Positions 11,301 through 23,409 of a stretch of DNA of 64,000 nt are shown here, in pieces (position 1 is the first letter of the stretch; every line of letters begins with the position of its first letter). The position numbers and the translations under genes were made by a program. Source of the DNA: Linanthus parryae (lineage: Eukaryota > Streptophyta > Magnoliopsida > Ericales > Polemoniaceae); the NCBI GenBank assembly GCA_023055425.1, contig JALGPY010000009.1:20233775-20297774 (forward strand), given 5' to 3'. Under the pieces are notes generated by a model. It was not told where the DNA came from and did no database searches. It saw only the letters and a list, made by a program, of their open reading frames with translations.

Positions 11301-12584
11301 TCATTTCACTAGCTTAACGCTCTTTGTACGTGTGTCTCTTGTCTTGGTATCGAGGATCTTGACAGGATGCTCTTCATATGTCAAAGACGGATCTAACTCA
11401 ATCGGTTCGGGATCCAACACGTGGGATGAATCGGGTACATACTTATTTAACTGCGATACGTGAAAAACATTGTGTACTCGTCCCAAATTAGAATATAGGT
11501 CCAGACGGTATGAAACCTCTCCAATTCTCTCAAGGATGTCGTATGGCCCGATGAACTTTGGGCTCAGCTTCCCTTTCTGATTGAATCTCGTTATTCCCTT
11601 TGTAGGCGAAACTTTAAGAAACGCCTTTTCACCCACTTTGAACTCCAATGGTCTCATTTTCTGGTCTGCGTAGGACTTTTGTCTGTCTTGTGCTGCCTTC
11701 ATTATTTGCTGAATGAGTCGTACTTGATCTGTCATTTCCTCAATCATTTGTGGGCCTAAGACCACTGTCTCGCTGATGTCACTCCAACATAGAGGCGTTC
11801 GACACTTCCTCCCGTACAAAGCTTCGTGGGGTGCCATGCCTATGCTGGCGTGATAGCTGTTGTTGTAAGAGAACTCTATCAGTGGCAACTTGTCAACCCA
11901 TGATCCTTGTAAATCCATGACACAAGCCCTTAGCATGTCCTCCAATGTCTGGATGGTCCTTTCTGTTTGTCCATCCGTAGCTGGGTGGAATGTTGTACTG
12001 AATCTTAGTTGGGTTCCCAACGCTTCTTGAAGAGCCTTTTAGAAATGTGAGAGAAAGTTAGGGTCCCTGTCTGATATTATTGAACTCGGAACCCCGTGGT
12101 ACCTCACTATGTTCTTGATATACGCATCAGCTCCTTGCTCCATGCTCCATGTGTCCTTCATTGGAATGAACCTTGCTGTCTTGGTCAGTCTATCCACCAC
12201 TACCCATATCTGATTGAGTCCATTCTTTGATGTTGGCAAGGCAGTTACGAAATCCGTCGATATGGAATCCCACTTCCAGACTGGGACATCCAACGGCTGA
12301 ACTAAGCCTCCCATTCTCTTGTGCTCGAACTTCACCTTCTGACAGGTTAAGCATCGTGCTGCAAACTCAGCTACCTCCTTCTTCATGTTGGGCCACCAAA
12401 AAGTCTTCTTCAGGTCCTTGTAGAGTTTGTCGCCTCCAGGATGCACATAATAAGGCGTGTTGTGCGCCTCGCGCATTAACTTCTCCTTAGTTTCTGCGCA
12501 CTTTAGCGGTACACACCACCTTCCCTTGTAGTGGATGCTCCCATCGTCATGAATATTGAAGTCTTTGGCTTTCTCCTGCTGCAA
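11301..12584 (-). pseudogene. Tekay integrase with truncated chromodomain
   Basis: Two frames form one integrase, interrupted by a TAA at 12039. The first (12584-12039) has the HHCC zinc domain (HPGGDKLYKDL, CLTCQKVK) and the core residues STDFV and SDRDPNF. The second (12020-11301) has the rest of the core ([20 protein letters not shown], with the catalytic Glu in its TERT block), the [10 protein letters not shown] and [14 protein letters not shown]-terminal blocks, and the first strand of a chromodomain. The chromodomain ends early at a stop after VKLVK, so histone targeting would be lost. Confidence 0.9.
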
Positions 12585-12747
12585 TCTTCTTCCTGATCCT
12601 TTCGAGCTTCACGTCTCCGGCTTGATTGCTTCTTATTTCCTCAATGAAGTCTGGCACAACTGTCATGCTTCCAAGTAGGCCCTGCACTGTTCCTTGTTCT
12701 ACCACTTCAATTCCGAGCTTCTCAAACTCGTGGCATAGCCAGCTTGG

Positions 12748-13155
12748 CTAGGGTAACATGGTATTCACCACATGGCTCGACTTCCGACTTAACGCATCGG
12801 CAACCACATTTGCCTTTCCTTCGTGGTACTGAATAAGCAAGTAATAGTCCTTGATAATCTCTAGCCATATCCGTTGTCTGTTGTTCAGCTCCTTCTGGGT
12901 GAAGATATACTTCACGCTTCTATGGTCCGTATAGAGCTTGCAAACAGCCCCGTACAGATGATGCCTACATATCTTCAGCGCGAAAGCTATTGCTACCAAC
13001 TCCAAGTCATGTGTAGCGTAGTTCTCCTCGTGGGGTTTTAGTTGTCTTGAGGCATAGGCGATTACCCTTCTCTCTTGCATCAACACACATCCTAGACCCT
13101 TCTTCGATGCGTCACTGTATACTTCAAACTCGCCGGAGTTGTTTGGTATAGCCAA
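12748..13155 (-). pseudogene. Tekay ribonuclease H
   Basis: This domain degrades the RNA strand of the RNA-DNA hybrid. Visible motifs are [18 protein letters not shown] (catalytic Asp), [13 protein letters not shown] (catalytic Glu), [11 protein letters not shown] (catalytic Asp) and [15 protein letters not shown]. All expected acidic residues are present. It is out of frame with the RT above and ends at a stop at 12748. Confidence 0.9.
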
Positions 13156-13250
13156 TACTGGTGCTGTAGTAAGCCTCTCCTTCAGGGTCTGAAATGCTTC
13201 TTCACAGTTGTCGTCCCACTAATACTTTACGGCCTTCTTTGTCAATGTAG

Positions 13251-14153
13251 TCAGTGGCCTGGCAGTTTCACAAAGCGCCGGTAGTAACCTGCTAAGCCAA
13301 GGAAACTCCTTATTTCAGACACGTTCTTCGGTGTTTGCCAGTCCTTAACTGCTGAGATCTTTCTAGGGTCCACTGATATCCCCTCCTTTGAAATGATGTG
13401 ACCCAAGAATGGAACACGATCCAACCAGAACTCGCATTTAGACAACTTGGCATACAATTGTTCTTTTCTCAGAGTCTGCAGCACCTCTCTCAGATGTTCC
13501 TCGTGATCCTCCTCGCTCCTCGAGTACACAAGGATGTCATCGATAAAGACCACTATGAATCGATCCAGAAATGGCCTCATCACCCGGTTCATCAGATCCA
13601 TAAACACTGCAGGTGCATTGGTCAGACCAAATGGCATCACTGTGAACTCATAATGGCCATATCTGGTTCTGAAGGCAGTCTTCGGAATATCCTTTTCGGC
13701 TACCCGAAGCTGATGATACCCTGACCTTAGATCAATCCTGGAAAAGACACTGGCCCCCTGTATTTGATCGAACAAATCGTCAATCCGGGGTAGAGGATAC
13801 TTGTTCTTGATGGTCACGCTGTTTAATTCTCGATAGTCGATGCATAGCCTCAGGCTCCCATCTTTCTTCTTTACGAAAAGCATTGGTGCTCCCCAGAGTG
13901 ACACACTTGGTCGTATGTACCCTTTCTGTAGGAGTTCTTGCAGTTGATCATTGAGCTCCTTTAATTCTGCTGGTGCCATCCGATACGGTGCCTTCGAGAT
14001 AGGAGCGGTTCCAGGTACTAAGTCGAGGGTAAACTCTACTTCTCGTTTGGGTGGCATTCCTGGAATCTCGTCTGGAAAGACATCGGAAATTCCCTTACGA
14101 CATGTATCTCCTCCAACAGATTTTCCTCCTTGGATACATCCTGGACGTAACAC
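13251..14153 (-). pseudogene. Tekay reverse transcriptase
   Basis: This 300-residue frame is the RNA-dependent DNA polymerase domain. The motifs are in order: [53 protein letters not shown] (first catalytic Asp), [26 protein letters not shown] (FIDD active site) and [11 protein letters not shown]. The catalytic residues are all present. The frame breaks at RRFV, where the family normally continues into a Phe-rich connector toward RNase H, which shows a frameshift near 13,265. Confidence 0.95.
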
Positions 14154-14399
14154 AAGTAGGCAGAGTTTCCCTTCTTCACTTGATTGACTATAGTCAAGGC
14201 TTACACTAGTCTGATGCGAGGTTCCCTTTTGATACCACGATAGGTGATCTTCTCCCCTTTGGGTCCTTTCAACCGAAACTTCTGATCGTAGCAGTCAATA
14301 ACTTCTCGATACATCGCAAGCCAATCCATCCCTAGAATAACATCTATACCCCCAAGGTCAAACTTTATCATGTGGATGGAAGGATACTTGATAGAATTT

Positions 14400-14624
14400 T
14401 TAGCTCAACTCCTTCAAATAAGGTGTCAGATATTGTTATTAAGCCATTAGGGGTTGCTACGGGAATGGATATGGTGGATGACTTATTCAAACCCAGTTTC
14501 TCAACAAATGATGATGATATGAACGAGTAAGGTGCACCAGAATCAAATAATATAAATGCTGGTTGCTCGTGGATAAGAAATGTACCAGTGACAACTCCAT
14601 GAGCAGCTTCTGCCTCGGTCTTTG
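14400..14624 (-). pseudogene. Tekay aspartic protease fragment
   Basis: Between about 14,575 and 14,480 the minus strand encodes FLIHEQPAFILFDSGAPYSF, which holds the catalytic motif DSGA. The frame then runs on through VEKLGLN toward the reverse transcriptase. It is not continuous with the gag tail frame above it, so a frameshift separates them. Confidence 0.7.
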
Positions 14625-15205
14625 TTATGACAGCAATCCTTCCGATATTGGCATTTTGGTTTCCAGCTCCTCCTGCTGCATTGTTGTTGAAACCGCAGCT
14701 CCAGCAGTGTTGTTGAGGTTCTGGCCTCCATTCTGTCTGGCATTCCCCTGGTTGTAGTTTGGCTGTCTTCCATAGCCATTACCTACATTGCTCTGAGGGT
14801 TGCCAAAGTTCCCATACCCAATCTGCAAGTTAGTTGGCTGCTGGTTCCCATACCGCTGGTAGTGGCCCAAGTTGTTCCCATTTTGCTGGCGGTTCCCCTG
14901 GTAGTTGTTTTGTTGCAGCCTCGGAAAGTTTCCTCCTTGTTTCACTTGCTGGTTCCCTGCTGGTTGCGATCGGCATTCATAGGCTCTATGTCCCCTTTTA
15001 CCACAGTTGTTGCAGGTGACAACATTACCAGCACAATCCTCTCATGGGTGGTTTCTTGGGCACTTCTTGCAGTAATAGCGGCGAACTCGCTGATTTCCCT
15101 GGTTCTGCTGGTTGCCTCGATACTAGACTTGGCTTCCTCCTCCGTTGTTGGGCCTGGTCCTCTGGTTTCCTTTCGCAAAGTTGCTGTTACTTCCTCCTGC
15201 CTCCT
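14625..15205 (-). pseudogene. Tekay gag C-terminus with two zinc knuckles
   Basis: Two CCHC-type motifs are visible on the minus strand: CKKCPRNHP*EDC at about 15,085-15,045, broken by a TGA, and CNNCGKRGHRAYEC at about 15,020-14,975, intact. A Gln/Asn/Gly-rich tail follows (14625-14945). These knuckles bind the element's RNA. The first motif's stop plus the upstream frameshift inactivate the protein. Confidence 0.75.
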
Positions 15206-15871
15206 CTAGCCTGCGTTTCTTGCGTCTCTCCTCTTGGACTGCCTGGACTCGCCATATATCAGCGGCTCTATCATAGACTTCATGAAGGGTTGGATAAGTT
15301 CTGCTCGCCGCTCTTGCAATCCGGAGATGAATTTTGAAACTTTGGACTCTTCATCGGGAATCGTGTTGCCCGTAAACCGCACGAGCTCTGTAAATTTCCG
15401 AAAGTACTCAGTTACCGAGTCACTTCCTTGCTCCAGGTTCTGAAATTCTTGCTGCTTGCTCCTTTTCACATGATAAGGATAAAAGCGGGATCTGAGAGCA
15501 GTCTGGAGGGATTCCCAATTGAATTTGGGCTGAGCCAAGAGGGTTTCTCGAGAATTCCTCCACCAGATATTCGCCTCGCTCTTCAGATAAAACACCGCAC
15601 AATTGACCTTCCGGTCTTCAGGGAATTCCACATTCTCAAGGATCTTGTCCATCTCCATGATCCAGTCTTCCAGTTCAACGGGGTCTTCATTTCCCATGAA
15701 ACTTGGCGGTTTCATGTCTGCCACTTGCTTGGCCCAGTTAACTCCTGCCCGATCTCCATTGCCCATCATTTGAGCCATTTGAGCAAAGAATTGCTCCATG
15801 TTGTTGTTGTTTTCTGCCATCTGTTCTTGCCGGACTCTCCTGGTGTAGTAGCGCAGGGGTCTATCAGTCAT
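15206..15871 (-). pseudogene. Tekay gag, capsid domain
   Basis: The 221-residue frame opens at an ATG 0.5 kb downstream of the 5' LTR. Residues ~50-190 match the retrotransposon gag domain: PPSFMGNEDPVELEDWIMEM, YLKSEANIWW, FNWESLQTALRSRFYP and GSDSVTEYFRKFTEL. It would form the virus-like particle that packages the RNA. The frame ends at 15206, after which the gag C-terminus continues in a different frame, so a frameshift lies near there. Confidence 0.9.
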
Positions 15872-16365
15872 ATTCCTACACTATCACCTATTGTATCATT
15901 TCTTAATCTATTATTGGCTCGAAAGATAAACATAAATCACTTTATAAAGTACATGTTTAACAGCCCATGTAACACATGTATCACACGTATCACACTTAAA
16001 TATTATCTACCACATAAGAATCAAGACATGCCGCATCTAACAATTCATAATCATACTTGCTTTCATAAACTTTCTCAATGTATAATTGTCTTTTCTGAGG
16101 CAAACTTCTAGAATACATAACTCTTTCCTTCATTACGGGAGCAATTGATATCTCACATATAGGAATAAGATCATCACAACTAATATCACCAAGTACTGTT
16201 AAGCACATAGCGTGTCTCGTGACTGACGAAAAGGATGTGGGTGGGTGGGACCACTAAGAGCAAAACTTAGACTACCCATAACCCAATCGGCTTGTTCAAT
16301 TTTAATTATTTCTCCTAATTTGTTTTAGGGTTTCCCTACATGTTTTTAATTTCCCTTTTTGGACA

Positions 16366-16381
16366 GCCTGCTCTGATACCA
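16366..16381 (-). promoter_or_regulatory. Primer binding site for tRNA-iMet
   Basis: On the minus strand TGGTATCAGAGCAGGC begins two bases after the LTR. The first 13 bases match the complement of the initiator methionine tRNA 3' end. Confidence 0.9.
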
Positions 16382-16383
16382 CC

Positions 16384-19300
16384 TGTAACACCCCATGATT
16401 CCCAGGCTTTCCGTTCCGGACCGGAGAGCCCAGGTGGGTGCTACTAAATATGAAATGGCGGAAATCGAGAACAAACACTGCCTTAGTTACATATTACATG
16501 AGCCATCAGTCTTACACATTGTCTTAAAATATTATTACACAAAAGATGCAAACCGTCTAAGAGTCCGAGTTACTACAAATACTGATAATTACTAGGTGAG
16601 ACCGCGTTCCCCCATCTAAGCCAAGCCGTCTTCGTCTAGACCTGCGGTGAGAATAAAACAGGAACCGCAGTTTTTCTAAAGACAGCAATGAAATACTGAG
16701 TAAGTAAACACCCAAGCTTGTAAACAGATTACGAGGCATATCTTTTCAAAAACAATCATAAATGAGGATGAACAATACCAAGTAAATAAAGTATGAGTAC
16801 TGGAACACATATGAAATTCTCTTTCTTTTCACTTTGCATCTCCTTCTCTTGTATCACAAACGGGGAATATTATTCCCAATCTATCTCTTCTTTACTTTAA
16901 TAAAAATCTCTTTCTCAAAGAACTTCATATTATTAACTTGTTAATACGGGGAAGATATACTTTCACTAAGCTACAAAGACATTAAGTGTCGACACCCCCC
17001 TAAGACTCCTCGCGGCCAGAGAGGTGAGTACATGGAGCGACCCGGCAGGTTGCGACCGGGTTAAAATAATACGGGTCGAGTGAACGAAGTCAACACGACC
17101 AATCTAGCAATAATATAACGATCCCCGCACAACTCTTTCCACTTTACATCATTAACGGATTATTATTCTCGTGTGACTTTCTCAAAACATTCAACTCAAA
17201 ACATACTCAATCTCATGTAAAGCATGTAAGTCATAAAACATATTTTGAGAAAAATTATAAAATCACATTTCGACACGAAAGAAGCTCGGCACGCTAGACT
17301 TGGCATATTTACTTACCTCAATAACACGACAAAGAGCGCGTAAGCTCTTACGGGTAGACGTAGCCCTCGTCTACAAATTCGTCACCTACAAATTTATAAT
17401 TTTCTAATTAATCGAGAGTCTGACTATCGCGTAATATGCAAGTAACGACGTGAGTAAATCCAATTTAATTTAATACGACGCTTAAATCTTCCTTTGGGGT
17501 TATAATTGTCAAGAGTGTACTTAGCTTACAATAATAATACCCTTAAATTATAATTATCTAATATTACTATTCATTGTCACAAATAATACACTTGTATTTT
17601 AAATAGTGAGAAAATAATATATTTACTTTTTAGAATTTCCCTAAGTATTAATCTTACAATAGGAAAACATTAGTTTAAACTTTATTGTAAAGGACCACAT
17701 TTTATTCTTAATATTTTAACAATTATATTTAACTTTTGTAGAATAAATTATTTATAGCAAAGAAATTATTTAATTAATGAAATTAACTATTGGGGATATA
17801 TTCTTAATAGTGAAGAAAGAAAAGAGTATATACTAACTTGTTGAGGAGATGACATCATAAAATATTTATTAAGAAACAAGTGTGCTTTAATATATTTTTA
17901 TAAGTATGAGAAATAATTATTTTAAATTTTAGATAAAGATATTAGTTAATGAAACTATTCATAAATATTTCTTAAATTACTTCATAACCTATTTTACCCT
18001 ACAACGACATTTAGATAATTTACTTAAAATATCAACTTACAATATTTTGAGATTAACTAATTACTTAAAACCGATATTAATTATTGAATATATAGGCTTA
18101 ATGTATTAAACAACTCTACTTTACTTTATAGCAACTATTTATTGTAAAATTACATTATCCAAGTTATTTCTATTTATAATAATTAGAATATTATAAATTA
18201 ACTTTAAATTTAAATTTCCTATCTTTAATATTTTCATATATATATATATATACACACATACAAAATTATGTAACCAATATTTCTATAAAAGACACAATTA
18301 ACCTCTACCAAAATTACATTCTCAGATGCCACAATAAATACCCTCAGCTTTTCAGAATGTACAAAACAACCCCCTTCTCATAACTATAAACATTTCTGGT
18401 AAATGACATATTATACCCCCAAGTTGTAAGAAAAGACACTTTCACCCCCTATACGTAAACTATCAAATCGATCAATATAAGCATGGATTCAAGGCTCAAA
18501 TAGCGATTCTGATTGCATAAAAGGACTAATTAGAGGATTTAGAGTGTACCCAAGCCGAAAATTTCTGAAAACGGTCGAGAAACGGACCGATTCGAGCTTG
18601 CCGTCGAATGGGTCGGCGGTGATGTTTGCTCGTGATGATTCCGGCGACCTGGGCTAGGTTCGAGCGTGCTGCGAGTCTCCTCGTACCTCCCGGAGGCGAT
18701 GGGAAGTAATCCTAAGGGCTGGGTGTTGCTAATTTTGCCGGGCTCGGAGCTTCGCCGGAAAAAATGGAGGTCCGGCGATTTGCGGCGGTGACTTGACGAA
18801 GTTGTTGTTTCTGCTGCTGTGATCCTCTCTTGGTCGCGAGGAAGAGAGGAGTGGAGGAGACTGATGGGAGAGACAGAGAGTAGGTGGTGGAGGAGGTGGT
18901 GATGGTGGTTCCGTCACCGACGGGGGAGGCAGCGGCTTTGCCGCTGCTGCTGCTTCCTCTGCTTTTCGTCGGGCTAAACAGGGGAGAGGAAAGAGATAGA
19001 GGAAGAGAGGGGTCGTGATGGAGGCTGCGGAGATGGAGGTGGTGATGGCGGCGTGGATTTTCCTGTCGGGTTTTTCCGGCGGCGGTTGTTGCAGTGGCCG
19101 AAGGCCACTGCTGCTGCTGCTGGCTCTCTTTTCTGTTCGACCGAGGGAGAGGGAGGCAGAGAGGGAGTGCAAGAGGGAGAGAGGGATGGAGGAGGGTGGT
19201 GTCGGGGATGGTGCTGGCGTTGGGGGTGGTGTCGGGTGGTTGTGAAGGAGAAGAAGAAACTGTATATAAGAAGGAGGGGGAGATGTCTTGGGGAGACTCA

Positions 19301-19524
19301 CCCCGTATAGGGGTCTGTTCCTCTTTTTTTTATTATCATTATTTAATTACCTTATATCAATCTGCTCACTAGGGTTTATAGCTTCTTCAAACTATAATTT
19401 CTACTTCCAATCTTGACTAGCAAATACTATTTGAAATGACAACTACTTCCCCTTTCGCTATGTAATTAACATATAAACTATACGAAAAGTCACTTATTAC
19501 CCCTATAAAAAACGGGGTATTACA
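16384..19524 (-). repeat. 5' LTR of the Tekay-like element
   Basis: It is 3141 bp and almost identical to 7842-11021, with a shorter TA/CA microsatellite (about 18,236-18,257). As the upstream LTR it should hold the promoter; TTATATAC on the minus strand near 19,262-19,269 is the best TATA-like candidate, followed by a CT-rich leader. Confidence 0.95.
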
Positions 19525-20632
19525 ATTCCACTGACGTCTATACCACAACAGGATGTTGTAATGTGTGTGTGTGTGTGGGGGGGGGGGGGCGGTATCCATC
19601 TGGCGAATTCACAGTCAAATTAGCTTACGAAATAGCGGTTGGCCGGTCAATTTCAGATGATGGAGCAACATTATTGGATCAAGGTAATGTTTTATCACAA
19701 ATCAGTCTCCTTCATCTTGAACCAAAAGCTTTTCTTCTTCGTATGGAAGTGTGTCAGTAATGTTATACCAGTCAAATCAACGCTTCGACGTCGTCATATT
19801 CCGATTGACAACGACTTGTGATCTCTGTCTTCAACATGAGGAAACGATATGTTTATTCCACTACATCCATGCTAGGCTTATATGGTTTGGGTCTTTTCTA
19901 GGGTACAGGCCTCCGTCTGGCACACCACAAAGTATCTCATTATCACTCCTTCACATTTTAAACAATCTCCGTCTGCAAAGGTACGAATTACAACCCTTGT
20001 AATTCTAAGGCAAATATGGCTCTCTAGGAATGCTGTCACAATGAATAAATCTTTCATTACCGTACAGCAGTCGCTAGCAGCCATCTGTCTCACAGAAGCT
20101 ACCCACTACACCAGGATAAGACTCCGCCGTATTGGACATATGGCTAATCATCAATCGACTGTTTCTCCTTACTATCATTTCACAAACAATGTTACTAGCG
20201 CAATGTCCCCAATATTCTTCATGGTAGATGCGACCTGGGTAAAAAACCGACCATCACTGGCCGATTGGGTTTCTAAAGATTATCCAGGCCTTCATCATTA
20301 TGATATCTTCCTTGCGGCATCTCCACTCCAAGCAGAGGCTCGTAGAATTTCAGCGGCTTTGAAATGGATCCTCTCACATGGATACAAAGATGTTGAGCTC
20401 CTCAAAGATTGTAAAATTTTCGTCGACGTTCTGTCTTCAAAAGCATCAGACTTGATATATTCACCATCGTGAATGAAGTGCATGCTCTAATACGATCTTT
20501 TAATTTCTGATTTCTGTTGTAATATGTTTGTTCCACGAGACACAATCTCAATGGCTCATGATAAAGCACATGAGATTAGTGGCTCTTGTAATCTTTCTAT
20601 GGTTAATATAAATTTGTCATTTCCTCAAAAAA
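19525..20632 (+). mobile_element. LINE, 3' half, after the Tekay insertion
   Basis: The sequence resumes the ORF2 frame of the LINE at 6350-7841: LTIPLTSIPQQDVV spans the duplication point when the element is removed. A GT/G microsatellite (19,563-19,590) sits in the codons just before YPSGEFTVKLAYEIA, the normal start of the zinc-binding region. The RNase H domain follows (FMVDATWVKNRPSLADWV, then LQAEARRISAALKWIL, then LKDCKIFVDVLSSK). A short A-run at 20,626-20,632 marks the 3' tail. Frameshifts show it is dead. Confidence 0.85.
19563..19590 (+). repeat. GT then poly-G microsatellite in LINE coding sequence
   Basis: About seven GT units run directly into a G tract. It lies at the position of a few LINE codons, so it probably arose after the LINE died. 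Confidence 0.9.
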
Positions 20633-20670
20633 AGAATCCAAAAGCTGACACATAAAAAGTCATACCAACC

Positions 20671-21637
20671 ATAGTTTTTAAAACCGGACCGGCCGGTCCG
20701 ACCGGTTCGGTCTGATCATTAGACCGTAAATGCAGGAGCCGGTCAAAACTGGTCAAAAATCGGGCGGTTTTGCGGTCCAACCGGTGAACCGGTCGGCCAA
20801 AAACCGGCCGATTTTGGAAAATCCACTTCTGGTTTTGGAAAACAAATCAGCGGCGGTGGTGAGAAGAGATTAAAGCTGGGTGAAACTGCGTTTCGCCGGC
20901 CGGTCCAACTGGGTTTCGCCGGAGTGGAGGACGAAGTGTTGGTGGTGCTTCGGCCAAAACAAAGCAGCGGTGGTCGTGCAACAAATTTGTGTAAGAAGAG
21001 AGAGATAGGAGCGATCTAAGATTTTGAGGAGAACATGAGCGTAGAGGGAGAGAGAGGTGGGGCGAGAAGAGATTTGATGCCGGGTGAAAAACATGAGAGA
21101 GATGGGTGAAGAGATATGAACAAATTAAATCAGAATCACATATTGAGCTTGAAGACCATGGGGCAGATAGGGATATTTCACTTTAAATGCCATCTAATGC
21201 CACATCAACGTGTGCTTTTTTTTTTAAGTTTGCTTTTTTGAAAAAATTAAATGTTTAGTTTGTAGATATTGTTGTTGTTTTGTACTTAAAATAATAAAAC
21301 TCAATGTGCAGCTATTATTGTATCATTTGACTAATATTTTAGCTGCATTTGAGTTTTATGTTATATATCAATAAAATTCATCACTCATTTATACAAAATA
21401 TATGATTAATTTTAGGTTTGCAAGTTATATTTAGTTTTAATCGACTAACTATATGGTATATATAAAAAGTTTGATCATCTAGTTGGTCATATTTAGATTA
21501 AAAATTAATTTTAATTATATTTAATGGATACTTATATAAAAATAAATACTTATATATTATTTAATAAACATGCAATTGAATCGGTCCGACCACATGTCCG
21601 ACCATGAACCGGGGCCGGTCCGGTTTTTAAAACTTTG
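20671..21637. mobile_element. MULE-like non-autonomous inverted-repeat element
   Basis: The ends are inverted copies: left ATAGTTTTTAAAACCGGACC, right (inverted) CAAAGTTTTAAAAACCGGAC. They extend into a GC-rich palindromic block of GGCC/CCGG units. ATACCAACC (9 bp) flanks it exactly at 20,662-20,670 and 21,638-21,646, and 9-bp duplications are the hallmark of Mutator-like elements. The interior has no transposase frame, so it would need to be moved by another element. It lies just past the LINE tail. Confidence 0.85.
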
Positions 21638-21700
21638 ATACCAACCCTTTTAAAAAGCTACATATTAAAAGTCCAAAGTGATTAAAAACCGGAAATAATA

Positions 21701-23342
21701 GGTAAAATTCACTTTGCACCCCTATGTTTTGGTAATTTGTCACCCGCTACCCCTGTGTTTCGGATAATGTACTTTACCACCCCTGTAACGGAAAATTGGT
21801 AAGACACTTAGCACCCTTCTGTTACATTCCGTCCATGAAGTCTCTTATCAATATTTTTTTGACGACTCTACCCTTACTTTGAGTAAAAGTCTTTTATACC
21901 CTTAATTAACAGACATAATTACACCACATTTTAACAAATTTGTTTCTCCATCTTTACTAACATGAATCTCCCAACACCCGCCTAATTTCCTCAACCACCA
22001 ATATGACCTCTCTCCCCTCACCTAGTAAGATTCCATCACCACCAGAATATACAAGAAGAACAACGGAAACCTCATCGGCAAAAAGTCCAATTTGTGGTGG
22101 AAGAAAAAAATTCAACTTCTGCTCACCAAAGAACAACAGCAGAACAATCTCAATTTTTGAGGCAATCAAGCCCATTGAAGGATACAAACACTCCAAAACC
22201 ACAACCACAACCAAAACCACAACCACAATATTCAAACTAGTGTAAACCTAAAATTTCACCCACCCACCAACACCTCAAAAACAAACCTCCACTGTCATTA
22301 CCACTCTCACAATATGTTTCAAAGCAATAACTGTACAGCAGTCATTATCAAATCGGTACCAAAATGTTTCAAAATTGAACCACCTATACAATATCCAAGC
22401 CAACAAACAATACTGAAGCCACCCAAAAAATTGAACAACCACATATCCAAGTGAAAAAGCAATCTATAGGGTATGGACTCAAAGTTTATTGAAACAAAAC
22501 TTGGATGAAAAACTCCAAACCCAGATTTCATGAAAAACTCCAAACTCAGATCTCGACATGCTCCTCATGTACCTCTACCACTCAAAGTCTCTGTCTCTCT
22601 AAATCTACTCACCAAACAGAGAAATTGGGCTCTAACTTGTGCGACCATCACCTACTTGTGAACTCAAACACCACCACAGCCGTCCAGTCAACCCTGGAAT
22701 TGGTTCAAACACTCCGAATCGACTGCTTGTATTTAGGGCTTCGATTTAAAAAATTTGGGGCTTCGATTCAGAAATTTCGGACTTCGATTCAGAAACTAGT
22801 TTCATCATCTTACTCACAAATCTGGTGAATTCGTTGGTCACATCGGCGCCGAAACACCCAACCATGTTGTCGATGACATTGGTGGGGTTTAGAGGCAGTG
22901 ATGACTGGAGGAGATGGTGGGTGCGTTCGGCTGAGGGAGGGTGAAGAGAAACACGGTGGCCATCGCCGAACGCGTCGCCGCGGTTGCTGAAGAATCTCTA
23001 CCTCTCCTACGAGAGAGGAGACGAGAGAGGAGACGAGAGAGAGAACGAGAGAAGGAGGAATTGAGTTTTTGTGGTGTTGTTTCATTCTGGATTGTGGAGA
23101 TGAGAGAGATAGAGAGAGAAAGGGAGAAAACAGATCGTGAGGAGGAGAAAAGACGAACGGGAGCAGAAGGTAAAGAAAACTATATATAATGGGTAATTTT
23201 CCAAAAATTCGAAGGTAAAATTATTTTTAGTAGCACCGTTTAGGTTCTGTTAGTTACGAGAGTGGTAAAGTGTATTATCCGAAACACAAGGATAGCGGAT
23301 GACAAATTGCCAAAATATAGGGGTGCAAAGTAGATTTTACCC
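21701..23342. mobile_element. 1.64-kb non-autonomous element with ~100-bp inverted ends
   Basis: The left end (21,701-21,840) and right end (about 23,225-23,342, inverted) both read GGTAAAAT, ACTTTGCACCCCTAT, then TTTGTCA-CCGCTA-CC-TGTGTTTCGGATAAT and CTTTACCAC. The interior holds no recognisable transposase; it has CT/GA-rich and Ser/Thr-rich open frames without family features. No exact target duplication was found, so the class is uncertain; long inverted ends fit a Mutator-like or fold-back element. Its right end lies about 70 bases upstream of the F-box gene's probable leader. Confidence 0.75.
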
Positions 23343-23409
23343 AGAATAAGTCATGCCAAACCTATCCAATGTGACATCAATTTTGCAAAGTTATCTCCAT
23401 ACACAACCT

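Larger units (their letters stand above)
7842..19524 (-). mobile_element. Tekay/Del-like Ty3/gypsy chromovirus, full length
   Basis: The element is 11,683 bp, flanked by ATTCC duplications, with LTRs at 7842-11021 and 16384-19524. On the minus strand the order is LTR, tRNA-iMet primer site, gag, protease, reverse transcriptase, RNase H, integrase, polypurine tract, LTR. This order places it in Ty3/gypsy, and the integrase C-terminus and very long LTRs fit the Tekay/Del lineage. The polyprotein carries several stops and frameshifts, so it is not autonomous now. The two LTRs differ at roughly 2-3 positions per 100 by eye plus small indels, so the insertion is fairly recent compared with the LINE it interrupts. 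Confidence 0.95.

Noticed and set aside
21692..23351. Target duplication for the 21,701-23,342 element (GAAATAATA / AGAATAAGT)
   Set aside because: Only about half the positions match, so no duplication is claimed.
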